A stretch of 64,000 nucleotides of DNA from Clostridia bacterium (GTDB lineage: Bacteria > Bacillota > Clostridia > Christensenellales > Borkfalkiaceae): positions 24,678 to 88,677 of the forward strand of contig JAIDVM010000010.1 in assembly GCA_029059705.1 (NCBI GenBank), written 5' to 3'. This document shows positions 1-7,368 of this stretch, piece by piece. Position numbers and translations under genes: made by a program. How positions within the stretch are numbered: position 1 is the stretch's first letter; each line of letters starts with the position of its first letter. A model generated the notes under the pieces. The model was not told where the DNA came from, ran no database searches, and was given only the letters and a program-made list of their open reading frames with translations.

Positions 1-1
1 C

Positions 2-1249
2 ATTATGAAAGTTAAGGGCGGCGATTTCGAGGGCGCTTACGAAGTAATTTCAAAAAGCTCGTCGCTTCCTGCGGTATGCGGCAGAGTTTGCCCGCAGGAA
101 ACGCAATGCGAAAGCAAGTGCACGCTGGGGATTAAGTTCGAGCCCGTAGGCATAGGCAGGCTTGAACGCTTCGTTGCCGACAGACACAACGCACTCGGCG
201 ACGGCGAAATAACTTTACCCGCGGAAAACGGCCACAGGGTTGCCGTAATCGGTTCGGGGCCTTCGGGCTTGACTTGCGCGGGTGATTTGGCTAAAAAAGG
301 CTATAAAGTAACCGTTTTCGAGGCGTTGCACCTTGCGGGCGGCGTGCTCGTTTACGGCATACCTGAATTCCGTCTGCCCAAAGAAATAGTTAAAAAAGAG
401 GTGGAAACGCTTAAAAAACTCGGCGTGGACGTTGAAACGAACGTGGTTATAGGAAAAACCATAACAATTGACGAACTGTTTGAGGACGGTTACGAGGCTG
501 TTTTTGTGGGCAGCGGCGCGGGACTTCCCCGCTTTATGGGCATTAACGGCGAAAGCTTGAAAGGCGTTTATTCCGCAAACGAGTTTTTAACGCGCGCAAA
601 CCTTATGAAGGCTTATAAAAAAGATTCGCAAACGCCCATTATGCGCGCGAAAAACGTGGCGGTAGTCGGCGGCGGCAACGTTGCAATGGACGCAGCGCGC
701 ACCGCGTTAAGGCTGGGCGCGGAAAACGTTTATATAATTTACCGCCGTTCTATGGACGAACTGCCCGCAAGAAAGGAAGAAGTGGAGCACGCGCAGGAAG
801 AGGGCATAAAGTTTGAAATTTTAAGAAACCCCGTCGAAATTCTGGGCTTTGAAAATCCCGACGACAACCGCGACCCCAAAAACGGATTTGTAACGGGCGT
901 TAAGGTTATTAAATGCGAGCTTGGCGAACCCGACGAAAAGGGCAGGCGGCGCCCCGTGGAAATTGCGGGCAGCGAATACGTTATTCCCGTAGACTGCATA
1001 ATTATGGCAATAGGCACAAACCCCAATCCGCTGATTAAAAACACTACGGCGGGGCTTGAAGTCAACCGCCACGGCGGAATTATTGTCGAAGAGGAAACGG
1101 GCAAAACTTCAAAGCAGGGCGTTTATGCCGGCGGCGACGCGGTAACGGGCGCGGCAACCGTTATTCTTGCAATGGGAGCTGGAAAGACGGCGGCCAAGGC
1201 GATTGACGAATATCTTTCGGGCGGCGTCATTTCGGGCGCGGACGAATAA
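2..1249 (+). CDS. gltA: NADPH-dependent glutamate synthase small subunit / NfnB-type flavoprotein, 5' end missing
   Basis: The gene enters the window already in frame; an internal ATG lies at 5, but family members carry some 40-50 more N-terminal residues, including Fe-S ligands, so this is a partial gene. The visible part starts with a cysteine cluster (CGRVCPQETQCESKC), then an FAD Rossmann motif (GSGPSGL, near residue 78), an NADPH motif (VVGGGNVAMDAA, near 220) and a C-terminal FAD segment (YAGGDAVTGA). The family passes electrons from NADPH to glutamate synthase. In many Clostridia the same protein is the NfnB subunit of the electron-bifurcating ferredoxin:NADP oxidoreductase, with nfnA directly upstream. 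That upstream gene would lie outside the window, so the choice between the two roles stays open. Confidence 0.9.
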   Translation: MMKVKGGDFEGAYEVISKSSSLPAVCGRVCPQETQCESKCTLGIKFEPVGIGRLERFVADRHNALGDGEITLPAENGHRVAVIGSGPSGLTCAGDLAKKGYKVTVFEALHLAGGVLVYGIPEFRLPKEIVKKEVETLKKLGVDVETNVVIGKTITIDELFEDGYEAVFVGSGAGLPRFMGINGESLKGVYSANEFLTRANLMKAYKKDSQTPIMRAKNVAVVGGGNVAMDAARTALRLGAENVYIIYRRSMDELPARKEEVEHAQEEGIKFEILRNPVEILGFENPDDNRDPKNGFVTGVKVIKCELGEPDEKGRRRPVEIAGSEYVIPVDCIIMAIGTNPNPLIKNTTAGLEVNRHGGIIVEEETGKTSKQGVYAGGDAVTGAATVILAMGAGKTAAKAIDEYLSGGVISGADE

Positions 1250-1306
1250 ACTTAAAGGTTTGCGAATAACTTTTAAAAAAATAACAACAATAAGGATATG
1301 GTAATT

Positions 1307-1711
1307 ATGGAAGAAATTTCCGAAGCTTTTGAACAAACGGAAAACATTAACGTTTATAACGACGGCGTAAAAACCGTTTACGCGGCGGGCAGCGACAATT
1401 ACGAAACGATTATGTCGTGCTGGAAAAAAACGATTGGCGGCGCGCACGACATGCCCGCTTTGGGCGTAAGTTTAAACCACCTTACGGTAAAGGAGCTCGA
1501 AAAAAATCTGTGGGTTGAATTCGACTTCGGCAAGGCGCTCGTATGCAACGAAATGCCCTTTGAAAAGCTTTTAGTTCAGGTGGGAAAGGAGTATTACGGC
1601 TTTAATTTAATACGCTACAATTCCGCCCGCGGCTACGACGGCAGATGCTTTTATTTGGACCTTGACGGCAAAAATATGAACGATTTTTACGACTTGTTGG
1701 CTGATTTATAA
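1307..1711 (+). CDS. Hypothetical protein
   Basis: A 134-residue acidic soluble protein with no motif I recognise. It has no signal peptide or membrane segment. An upstream ATG at 1298 is in frame, but AAGGAT at 1292-1297 abuts it and is correctly spaced only for the ATG at 1307, so the shorter start is chosen. It lies 48 bp after the glutamate synthase-like gene on the same strand, with no terminator between, so co-transcription is likely. The sequence is rich in aromatic residues (for example KEYYGFNLIRYNSARGY) and ends in an acidic-hydrophobic helix. Its base composition matches its neighbours, which supports a genuine resident gene. Confidence 0.7.
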   Translation: MEEISEAFEQTENINVYNDGVKTVYAAGSDNYETIMSCWKKTIGGAHDMPALGVSLNHLTVKELEKNLWVEFDFGKALVCNEMPFEKLLVQVGKEYYGFNLIRYNSARGYDGRCFYLDLDGKNMNDFYDLLADL

Positions 1712-1717
1712 GCTTTG

Positions 1718-1737
1718 CAAAGTACTATGCTACGCAT
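1718..1737. repeat. Dispersed 20-bp repeat, copy A
   Basis: CAAAGTACTATGCTACGCAT occurs here, 6 bp after a stop codon, and again exactly at 39799-39818. A diverged copy with the same spacing lies at 50267-50287. All three are just downstream of genes. The function is unknown. Confidence 0.6.
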
Positions 1738-1763
1738 TAACTGCTAAAATTGGAGAAAATACA

Positions 1764-2180
1764 ATGAAAAACGTACAAAAGACTGTCGGTTTGATGGCCG
1801 ACAAGCAAAAGGTTTGCTATATATCCTATATAGACGAAAGCGGATTTCCGCAAACTCGGGCAATGCTTAAACCGCGCGAAAGGGACGGAATAAACACGTT
1901 TTATTTTTCAACGAATACCTCGTCCAAAAAAGTGAGCTGTTTTTTGAAAAACCCCAACGCCTGCGTTTACTTTGTAGACAAAAGGTTTTACCGCGGCGTC
2001 TGTCTTTCGGGCACGATAGAGGTTTTGCAAACAGCCGAAGCAAAGGAAAGGCTTTGGCGCGTCGGCGACAAAATGTATTATCCTTTGGGCGTGACCGACC
2101 CCGATTACTGCGTGTTAAAATTTACCGCGGTTAAAGGCAGATATTATTCTTCCTTCAAAAGCGAGGAATTTGAAATTTAA
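1764..2180 (+). CDS. Pyridoxamine 5'-phosphate oxidase-family FMN-binding protein
   Basis: A 138-residue single-domain split-barrel protein of the PNPOx-like superfamily. Typical features are the N-terminal helix followed by the strand VCYISYIDESGFPQTRAM, the central FYFSTNTSSKK segment, where the family contacts FMN phosphate, and ACVYFVDKRFYRGVCLSG in the barrel. Such small proteins usually bind FMN and reduce unknown substrates; full-length PdxH enzymes are longer, so true pyridoxamine phosphate oxidase activity is unlikely. A GGAG ribosome binding site precedes the ATG. A hairpin at 2193-2214 ends the transcript. The exact substrate cannot be told from sequence. Confidence 0.85.
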   Translation: MKNVQKTVGLMADKQKVCYISYIDESGFPQTRAMLKPRERDGINTFYFSTNTSSKKVSCFLKNPNACVYFVDKRFYRGVCLSGTIEVLQTAEAKERLWRVGDKMYYPLGVTDPDYCVLKFTAVKGRYYSSFKSEEFEI

Positions 2181-2192
2181 ATAAAAATAAAA

Positions 2193-2214
2193 AAGCGGGT
2201 TGCAAGACCCGCTT
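2193..2214. terminator. Bidirectional rho-independent terminator
   Basis: AAGCGGGT / ACCCGCTT stem with a 6-nt loop. A-rich sequence upstream and T-rich sequence downstream let it serve both convergent genes. Confidence 0.85.
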
Positions 2215-2227
2215 AAATTTTTGTTAT

Positions 2228-2485
2228 TTATTTGTTTTCAACCGATTTTTTGTATGCCGCAATCGCCTTCGAAAGCTGGTCGGGGCAGGAGGTGTTGTTG
2301 CGGCACTTCACGCCCGATAAAAGAGCGGCAACCTCGTCGATGTCTTTTCCTTCGACAAGCCGCGAAACGCCCTGCAAATTTCCGCTGCAGCCGCCTATGA
2401 ATTTAACGCCGTGCAGCTTGTTGTTTTTGTCGACTTCAAAAAGAATTTGTCTTGAGCACGTGCCCGAAGTAAAATAAGTAAACAT
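2228..2485 (-). CDS. TSCPD domain-containing protein (TIGR03905 family)
   Basis: An 85-residue protein carrying the family signature CRNNTSCPDQL near residue 62, with further conserved cysteines at CSRQ and GGCSGN. The TSCPD domain also occurs near the C-terminus of some B12-dependent ribonucleotide reductases; the stand-alone TIGR03905 proteins are common in Clostridia and have no established function. The cysteine pattern suggests metal binding, which is inference. The gene follows the DUF4364-like gene on the same strand with a 12-bp gap, so the two probably form an operon that ends at the shared terminator 2193-2214. Confidence 0.9.
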   Translation of the reverse strand: MFTYFTSGTCSRQILFEVDKNNKLHGVKFIGGCSGNLQGVSRLVEGKDIDEVAALLSGVKCRNNTSCPDQLSKAIAAYKKSVENK

Positions 2486-2497
2486 CAGTAAAACTCC

Positions 2498-3022
2498 TTA
2501 ATCGCAAAGATTTTCGTATACCACCGCATAAACGTCGGCGGCTTTTTCTTCCCATTTTTTATAAATAGCTTTTGCGGTTTTTTTGTCGGGAACAACGAAT
2601 TTAAGTTCCAAAATAGGTTGAACGGGGGCTAAAATTTTCAAAACGACGGTAAAGGTGCCGTCCATGTTCTGAAAGTAGTCCGAGCGGCACTCCTGACGGT
2701 TGCGGTATCTTGCGCTGTTCTTTTTAACAAACTGCGAAATTTCTTCCCTTACGCTTTTGGGAATGTTGATATAAAAGTTCGCAAGCGTTTCTCTGCCGTC
2801 GGGTGTAATCGTGTAAAGCGTGTCGTCGTCCTCGTTTACTACGCAAATAAAATTGTCGTCCTTTAACTTGTGAATGACGTTTACGCAGTCCATGTAGCCC
2901 ATCCAGCTGTTGGAGGTGGAGCACATGTCCACGATAGTGCGTTCCGAAAGGGCGCTCTCCATCTTATCGAAGACGAAAAGAATTATTAATTTGTTGGTGG
3001 AGGTTTCGCCCGTGTTCAACAT
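2498..3022 (-). CDS. DUF4364-like winged-helix protein
   Basis: A 174-residue protein that resembles DUF4364 proteins: an N-terminal winged-helix-like region (NKLIILFVFDKM, then a DNA-recognition-like helix and ITPDGRETLANF in the wing, around residues 65-80), followed by an alpha/beta C-terminal half. The family is presumed to be transcriptional regulators in Firmicutes, but targets are unknown. An in-frame extension upstream to 3181 exists; I reject it because it is AT-rich and reads through the divergent promoter region, while the ATG at 3022 lies properly downstream of the promoter at 3063-3091. Second in the transcript is the TSCPD gene. Confidence 0.75.
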   Translation of the reverse strand: MLNTGETSTNKLIILFVFDKMESALSERTIVDMCSTSNSWMGYMDCVNVIHKLKDDNFICVVNEDDDTLYTITPDGRETLANFYINIPKSVREEISQFVKKNSARYRNRQECRSDYFQNMDGTFTVVLKILAPVQPILELKFVVPDKKTAKAIYKKWEEKAADVYAVVYENLCD

Positions 3023-3062
3023 AATAAAATAAAATCTTCTAAAAATTGCAAAATGTGAAATC

Positions 3063-3091
3063 ATTATACTTAATAATTTCCGAAAAATCAA
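3063..3091 (-). promoter_or_regulatory. Sigma-A promoter of the DUF4364-TSCPD operon
   Basis: On the minus strand: TTGATT (3086-3091), 17-bp spacer, TATAAT (3063-3068). The start point would be near 3056, about 34 nt before the ATG. Confidence 0.75.
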
Positions 3092-3130
3092 GATATTTGT
3101 CTCAAAATAATTTAATTTTGATTTAAACTG

Positions 3131-3139
3131 TGTTATAAT
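3131..3139 (+). promoter_or_regulatory. Extended -10 promoter
   Basis: TGTTATAAT (TGn plus TATAAT) lies 33 bp before the ATG at 3172. No good -35 is visible, which is usual for extended -10 promoters. Confidence 0.6.
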
Positions 3140-3171
3140 AAAAAAAATAATAAATTTACGGGAAACGGAAA

Positions 3172-3918
3172 ATGAACACAAGAGAACAGATTTTATCGTT
3201 TTTAGACTGTTGCAACGAGCTTTTTAAATGCAAATTTATTATGGCAACAACCAAAATAAAGGATATTTTAAAGTGCATAGTAAACTGCCCCGAGCTTTAC
3301 AGGCTTTTCGAGGCGGTTACGCAAAACTTTAACTATCCCGAAGTAAAAGAGCAATGCCTTGTTAGTACCAACGACGGCGTTTATCCGCGCAGCTACATAA
3401 TTTTGCCCCAAACGGTGGGCAACCGTCTTGCGTTCATCTTTTGCCTTTTGGTGGAATTTGACAAAGGGACTTTGAGCTTTAACGACTTTTTGCGCAAATA
3501 TTACCCCGAGGACGGAAGTTATTTCGCAAGCCACCGCGCGTTTTGCAATAACATAATTAAACCCTTGCAGGACGCCGTTTCGCAGGTTTTTGCGGAAGAG
3601 CTTGCCGCACCCGCGGAACAAAACGCGCCCCAAACGCGCCCCGACGCGGGCAAGGCGCAGCTCATATCTGCAATTCTGCTTTCGATTTCCGAAGAAATCG
3701 AGTTTGTGCGCCAAAGCGGAATAAAAGCCGACGACAAGGGCGACGGCATAAAGATTTTAACGGCGCTCGCGCAAGCGGTAAGGGCTGAGGACGGCGACTT
3801 AATTGAAGCTTTAACCTACGGTTACGATTATTTCGTGCTGTATCACAACTGCGTGTCAGGCGGCGTTGCGGCGCTTGTTCAGTCGGTGGCAAATTTTAAA
3901 GAATTGATTTCGGTATGA
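3172..3918 (+). CDS. Hypothetical protein, coupled to Nudix gene
   Basis: A 248-residue protein without a recognised family. It has two probable alpha-helical domains joined by a proline/alanine-rich linker near residues 142-160 (EELAAPAEQNAPQTRPDAGK). The N-terminal half is cysteine-containing (DCCNELFKC, KCIVNCPEL); no signal peptide or membrane segment is seen. The last codon overlaps the start of the Nudix gene (ATGA), so the two are translationally coupled and probably act together or need similar amounts. A GGAAA ribosome site and an extended -10 promoter precede it. Composition matches the neighbours. I do not assign a function. Confidence 0.75.
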   Translation: MNTREQILSFLDCCNELFKCKFIMATTKIKDILKCIVNCPELYRLFEAVTQNFNYPEVKEQCLVSTNDGVYPRSYIILPQTVGNRLAFIFCLLVEFDKGTLSFNDFLRKYYPEDGSYFASHRAFCNNIIKPLQDAVSQVFAEELAAPAEQNAPQTRPDAGKAQLISAILLSISEEIEFVRQSGIKADDKGDGIKILTALAQAVRAEDGDLIEALTYGYDYFVLYHNCVSGGVAALVQSVANFKELISV

Positions 3919-4445
3919 GTTTTATTGAAAAGAAAATAAGCGGCAAACGTATTTACGAAGGAAAAATTTTAAATCTCGAGGTGGACGAAGTGGTGCTGCC
4001 CGACGGTTCGGTTTCCTCCCGCGAGTGCGTCCGTCACCACGGCGGGGCTGCGGTTTTGTGCGTTTTGGACGGCAAAGTGCTGCTCGTAAAACAGTTCCGT
4101 TATTTATACGGAAAAGAAATTTACGAAATCCCCGCGGGCAAGCTTGAAAAAGGCGAAAACCCGAAAGATGCTGCCGCAAGGGAGCTGAGGGAAGAAACGG
4201 GCTACGTTGCAAACGATTTAAAGCCTTTTTTAAAAATTTTTCCAACTCCCGGCTATACCGACGAAATTATTCACGTTTATCTCGCAAAATGCTGCGGTTT
4301 AGGCAGTCAACAGCTTGATAAGGGCGAGTTTTTAAACGTAAACCTCATAAAAATAGAAGAAGTTCTTAAAATGATAGAAAGCGGTGAAATCTGCGATTCA
4401 AAAACCGTTTCGGCAATTTACAAATATCTTTACGAAAATAAGTAA
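3915..4445 (+). CDS. Nudix hydrolase, ADP-ribose pyrophosphatase type
   Basis: A 176-residue enzyme with a complete Nudix box at about residues 76-98: GKLEKGENPKDAAARELREE, followed by TGY, matching GX5EX7REUXEEXGU with the catalytic glutamates present. The N-terminal strand region (ISGKRIYEGKILNLEVDEV) and the proline-rich loop FPTPGYTDE after the box are typical of the NudF/ADP-ribose pyrophosphatase group, which hydrolyses ADP-ribose to AMP and ribose-5-phosphate with Mg2+. It is translated by coupling to the preceding gene through a 4-bp overlap, and ends at the terminator 4452-4475. The substrate is inferred from the family. Confidence 0.9.
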   Translation: MSFIEKKISGKRIYEGKILNLEVDEVVLPDGSVSSRECVRHHGGAAVLCVLDGKVLLVKQFRYLYGKEIYEIPAGKLEKGENPKDAAARELREETGYVANDLKPFLKIFPTPGYTDEIIHVYLAKCCGLGSQQLDKGEFLNVNLIKIEEVLKMIESGEICDSKTVSAIYKYLYENK

Positions 4446-4451
4446 AATAAT

Positions 4452-4481
4452 CCCCCGCCCAAACAAGAGCGGGGGTGTTTT
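4452..4481. terminator. Rho-independent terminator
   Basis: CCCCCGC / GCGGGGG stem with a 10-nt loop, followed by TGTTTTTTG. It separates convergent genes. Confidence 0.85.
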
Positions 4482-4486
4482 TTGTT

Positions 4487-5398
4487 TTAGCCTTTCTTTT
4501 CCTTGCGGCGCTTGTCGTTTATTAGTTGCAGCGCGGCTTCGTCAATCACTGTTATGCCTTCTTCCTTGGCAATAGAAACCATTTGAGTGAGCGCAGCCTT
4601 TAAAAACACGCGCGGGATTTTAGTCAGCTTTGCGCAGGCTTCGTCGGTGAAGGTGACTTCGGGGTCTATGCGCTTTGCCGCATACTTAACCGAATTAATG
4701 TCGCCCTCTTTCGCCTGAATTTTTTCGGGGAAGGGCTTTTTAAAGGGGGAGCACCAAAAATTAGTGCTGTCGCGGTAACCGTAATCCACGGGCACGGACG
4801 GAAAGTCCTTAGCTTTAACGCCGTCTATAATCGCGTTATAATATTTTTCCTTCATCAAAATTTTATCTATTTTAAGAATAAAATGCGCGCCGAATTTGCT
4901 CGTTATGCCGTTAAAATTGCGGTAGGGCGGTTCGTAACCTTCTAAAAGCCCCGCCTTGTCAAGATAAGCGTCCTCTAAAGAGCTGTCCCAGGTGCACTCG
5001 AAAACCTGATAAGCTTCTTTAACAATCTGCGGGCGTTCGCCGTCCGCCTCGCCTTTTTCAAGCGTAAAAATGCAGTTTTTCATCTTTTCGGCGGTCGTAT
5101 CGCCGGGGAAGCCAAGCCTTACCGCCTCGCGGAAATACTTTTTGTCGTCGGTTATAAAGTTTAACGAAACTTTGCTGCCGCGTAAAATGTTTTGCGCCGT
5201 GTTAGAGCTGTTTCTCGCTTCCAAAATCATTGCGTAATAATCTTTGCCCGCAATGTAATAGGGGAAGCAAAGGGAGTACGCGCCCAAATTTGTCGCTCCG
5301 TTTTCCGAAAGCGTGCCCACGAGTATTGTCGGCATGGGAAAGAATGCGGAAGTCTGATAAAAGTTGTCTACAATCCTCAAATCCTTAAAAGAGCTCAT
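4487..5398 (-). CDS. Flavin reductase-like protein with C-terminal PCP_red-like helical domain
   Basis: 303 residues. The N-terminal two thirds is a flavin-reductase-type FMN split barrel: MPTILVGTLSENGATNLG and later NTAQNILRGSKVSLNF fit the FMN-binding loops of this superfamily. The last ~55 residues (EACAKLTKIPRVFLKAALTQ, then helices ending in AALQLINDKRRKEKKG) look like the small helical domain known from the C-terminus of light-independent protochlorophyllide reductase subunit B (PCP_red). This assignment rests on pattern memory alone. A GAGG ribosome site lies 7 bp before the ATG. A perfect 16-bp inverted repeat (5420-5454) lies just upstream and could be an operator. Likely a cytosolic NAD(P)H:flavin or flavoprotein-linked redox enzyme; the substrate is unknown. 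Confidence 0.75.
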   Translation of the reverse strand: MSSFKDLRIVDNFYQTSAFFPMPTILVGTLSENGATNLGAYSLCFPYYIAGKDYYAMILEARNSSNTAQNILRGSKVSLNFITDDKKYFREAVRLGFPGDTTAEKMKNCIFTLEKGEADGERPQIVKEAYQVFECTWDSSLEDAYLDKAGLLEGYEPPYRNFNGITSKFGAHFILKIDKILMKEKYYNAIIDGVKAKDFPSVPVDYGYRDSTNFWCSPFKKPFPEKIQAKEGDINSVKYAAKRIDPEVTFTDEACAKLTKIPRVFLKAALTQMVSIAKEEGITVIDEAALQLINDKRRKEKKG

Positions 5399-5419
5399 AA
5401 ATTACCTCAAATAATTTTT

Positions 5420-5454
5420 AAATAGTTTTGTAAAAGATTTTTACAAAACTATTT
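5420..5454. repeat. Perfect 16-bp inverted repeat
   Basis: Positions 5420-5435 and 5439-5454 are perfectly complementary with a 3-nt loop. The stem is AT-rich (centre TTTTGTAAAA / TTTTACAAAA). It may be an operator for the gene starting at 5398, or the terminator of the membrane-protein gene ending at 5482. Confidence 0.7.
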
Positions 5455-5481
5455 GTTATTACAATTTCATATTAGTGCGCG

Positions 5482-6147
5482 TCAAATTAACTCTTTCATA
5501 TATATCTCAGATAATGTATCTTCTATTCTTTCATATAAAGCATAGTCACTTATGTTGTAGTAAATAGCTCGATAAAATATTTTTATAACAATGCAAACTA
5601 AAATTGCACATAACATTAAGGAAAATAGCAGCATTAACAACAAAATTAAATCTCTATTTGTTTGAAATTTTATTGATGACAATATTATGCTGGTAATAGA
5701 CATAACTAAAGATAAAATAGAAATAATAGTAAAATTTTTTGTTGATTTGCGTTGTAAAAGTCCTCTATAATATTTTATTGCTTCCTGAATTTTTGGGTAA
5801 GTGTTTATTTTGTGAGACTTAAGTATTGGTAATAAAATTTGTATGTCTTTTTTATTTAAATTACTTAGTGCCTTTATAATGTTGATAAAGTGAAAGTAAT
5901 CTTTGAAGACAAAATTGCATTTTGCTTTTACTAAGAAATAAATAATTGTATATGCAATAATAATACTTAAACCAGCCAAAATTAAATTAGATAATAATAT
6001 TACCAACCAATGATTAAAAATACTGAATAATATTAAGAAAACTATAATGTAAATTAAGAATAAAGCCGAAAATGAAATAATAACTATTATATCTAATTTT
6101 CTATCTATTAATTCATTTTTAAAATCACAAATTAATTTATCGTACAT
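5482..6147 (-). CDS. AT-rich four-helix membrane protein of unknown function
   Basis: 221 residues, very rich in I, L, K, N and S, with four predicted membrane segments: about residues 22-45, 48-72, 140-160 and 168-192. A roughly 65-residue cytosolic-looking segment between helices 2 and 3 contains LNKKDIQILLPILKSHK, and a basic RKSTKNF precedes helix 3. No family is recognised. Its base composition is far more AT-rich than the surrounding chromosome, which points to recent transfer. It ends upstream of a flavin-reductase-like gene and begins 76 bp beyond the end of the acetyltransferase gene, also on the minus strand. It could be a defence or superinfection-exclusion-type accessory protein, but nothing in the sequence proves that. 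Confidence 0.7.
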   Translation of the reverse strand: MYDKLICDFKNELIDRKLDIIVIISFSALFLIYIIVFLILFSIFNHWLVILLSNLILAGLSIIIAYTIIYFLVKAKCNFVFKDYFHFINIIKALSNLNKKDIQILLPILKSHKINTYPKIQEAIKYYRGLLQRKSTKNFTIISILSLVMSITSIILSSIKFQTNRDLILLLMLLFSLMLCAILVCIVIKIFYRAIYYNISDYALYERIEDTLSEIYMKELI

Positions 6148-6223
6148 TAAATTTCACCGAAATGCAAAAATTTACTTAAAAAAACTTTACGATGAGAGTA
6201 GAATAGTAGTCACCAAAAAATTG

Positions 6224-6883
6224 TTATATTGTCTTTAACGTTTGTTTTACTTTTTCCAAATCCGTTTCGCATAAAAGCGGCAGAATATCCGCAAGCTTTT
6301 CGGGCGCAAAATCCCACCATTTCGTTTGCAATAACAGCTTGATAAGCTCGTCGTCAAACCGCTTTTTAATAAGCCTTGCGGGGTTTCCTCCAACAACGCT
6401 GTAAGGCTCCACGTTTTTTGCAACAACGGAATATGCCGCTATAATGCTGCCGTCGCCGATTTTTACGCCCGGCATAATAACGCTTTCGCGCCCAATCCAC
6501 ACGTCGTTGCCGATAACCGTATCGCCCTTGAAGGGAAGCTGCTCCAAATGCGGAGGCGTGTTCTCTTGCCACGCGCCCCCGAAAACGTTAAAGGGATAGG
6601 TGGTAACGCTTGAAAGCCTGTGGTTTGCCGCGCCCATAATAAATTTAACGTTTTGCGCAATTTGACAAAATTTACCGATAATCAGCTTGTCGCCGAATTC
6701 GGGATAGTTAAACAAAACGTTGTTGCGTTCGAATTCCGTTGCCGCAACGTCGTCGTCATAATAAGTATAATCGCCGATAATTATATTCGGCGCTTTAACA
6801 ACGTTTTTAATAAAACACGAGGTCTTGTATTCGTTTGGGAAAATTGCGTCGGTGTTCGGCGCTTTAACGTCTTTATTTTTCAT
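6224..6883 (-). CDS. Vat/CatB-type xenobiotic O-acetyltransferase (left-handed beta helix)
   Basis: 219 residues of the hexapeptide-repeat acetyltransferase family that includes streptogramin A acetyltransferases (Vat) and CatB chloramphenicol acetyltransferases. The catalytic-histidine segment [20 protein letters not shown] (about residues 83-102), the hexapeptide coils from [12 protein letters not shown] to [16 protein letters not shown], and the [12 protein letters not shown] exit motif are all present, as is the C-terminal helix ending in KWWDFAP. Enzymes of this family transfer acetyl from acetyl-CoA to a hydroxyl of small molecules. Chromosomal relatives often have unknown substrates, so resistance should not be assumed. 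It is preceded by a small gene with a 12-bp gap, likely one operon. Confidence 0.88.
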   Translation of the reverse strand: MKNKDVKAPNTDAIFPNEYKTSCFIKNVVKAPNIIIGDYTYYDDDVAATEFERNNVLFNYPEFGDKLIIGKFCQIAQNVKFIMGAANHRLSSVTTYPFNVFGGAWQENTPPHLEQLPFKGDTVIGNDVWIGRESVIMPGVKIGDGSIIAAYSVVAKNVEPYSVVGGNPARLIKKRFDDELIKLLLQTKWWDFAPEKLADILPLLCETDLEKVKQTLKTI

Positions 6884-6895
6884 GTAATAAATACC

Positions 6896-7162
6896 TTATT
6901 TGCATTGTAATTTTATCAGGCGCATCGCTTCTTCCTCGGTCAGCTCTTCGTAGTCGCCGAATGTATAACCGCAGCAATTCATAGTTGCGTCGGAAAGACT
7001 TAAACTCATGTTATAGTCGTTTATCCACTCGCCGTCTATGTAAAATTCAAAACGGTTGCTTGCACACAAGTTGTTTCCTGTTTCTTCTCTTGCAATATGA
7101 CCGTTGTGATAATCATAATATAAATACTTGGCGGGTACGTTTTTTTCTTCGGGCTTTGACAT
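6896..7162 (-). CDS. Small hypothetical protein
   Basis: 88 residues, acidic, with many aromatic residues (KYLYYDYHNGH, FEFYIDGEWINDYN) and a CCGYTFGDYEELTEEEA segment near the C-terminus. No known domain is recognised. A GAGAGG sequence precedes the ATG. It lies 12 bp upstream of the acetyltransferase gene and probably shares its transcript. Base composition resembles the acetyltransferase rather than the AT-rich genes on each side. Confidence 0.65.
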   Translation of the reverse strand: MSKPEEKNVPAKYLYYDYHNGHIAREETGNNLCASNRFEFYIDGEWINDYNMSLSLSDATMNCCGYTFGDYEELTEEEAMRLIKLQCK

Positions 7163-7301
7163 AACTTTTTGCCTCTCAAATTGTCTTATGATATTATAAT
7201 TTAGTTTATCCTTATTTAATTATTTAGTCAAGCGTATAAAATAAACGAACGGTAAAAGAAGCGGTGCGCAAACCGATTTAGCAACAAAACTCTTATACGT
7301 C

Positions 7302-7331
7302 AAAAAAGACAGGTAAAAACCTGTCTTTTTT
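7302..7331. terminator. Rho-independent terminator of the restriction-modification operon
   Basis: A 13-bp stem, AAAAAAGACAGGT / ACCTGTCTTTTTT, with a 4-nt loop. It lies about 40 bp after the methyltransferase stop and can work in both directions. Confidence 0.85.
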
Positions 7332-7368
7332 GCTGGTGGAGTATAAGCAACCTAAAACGAATAATTTA

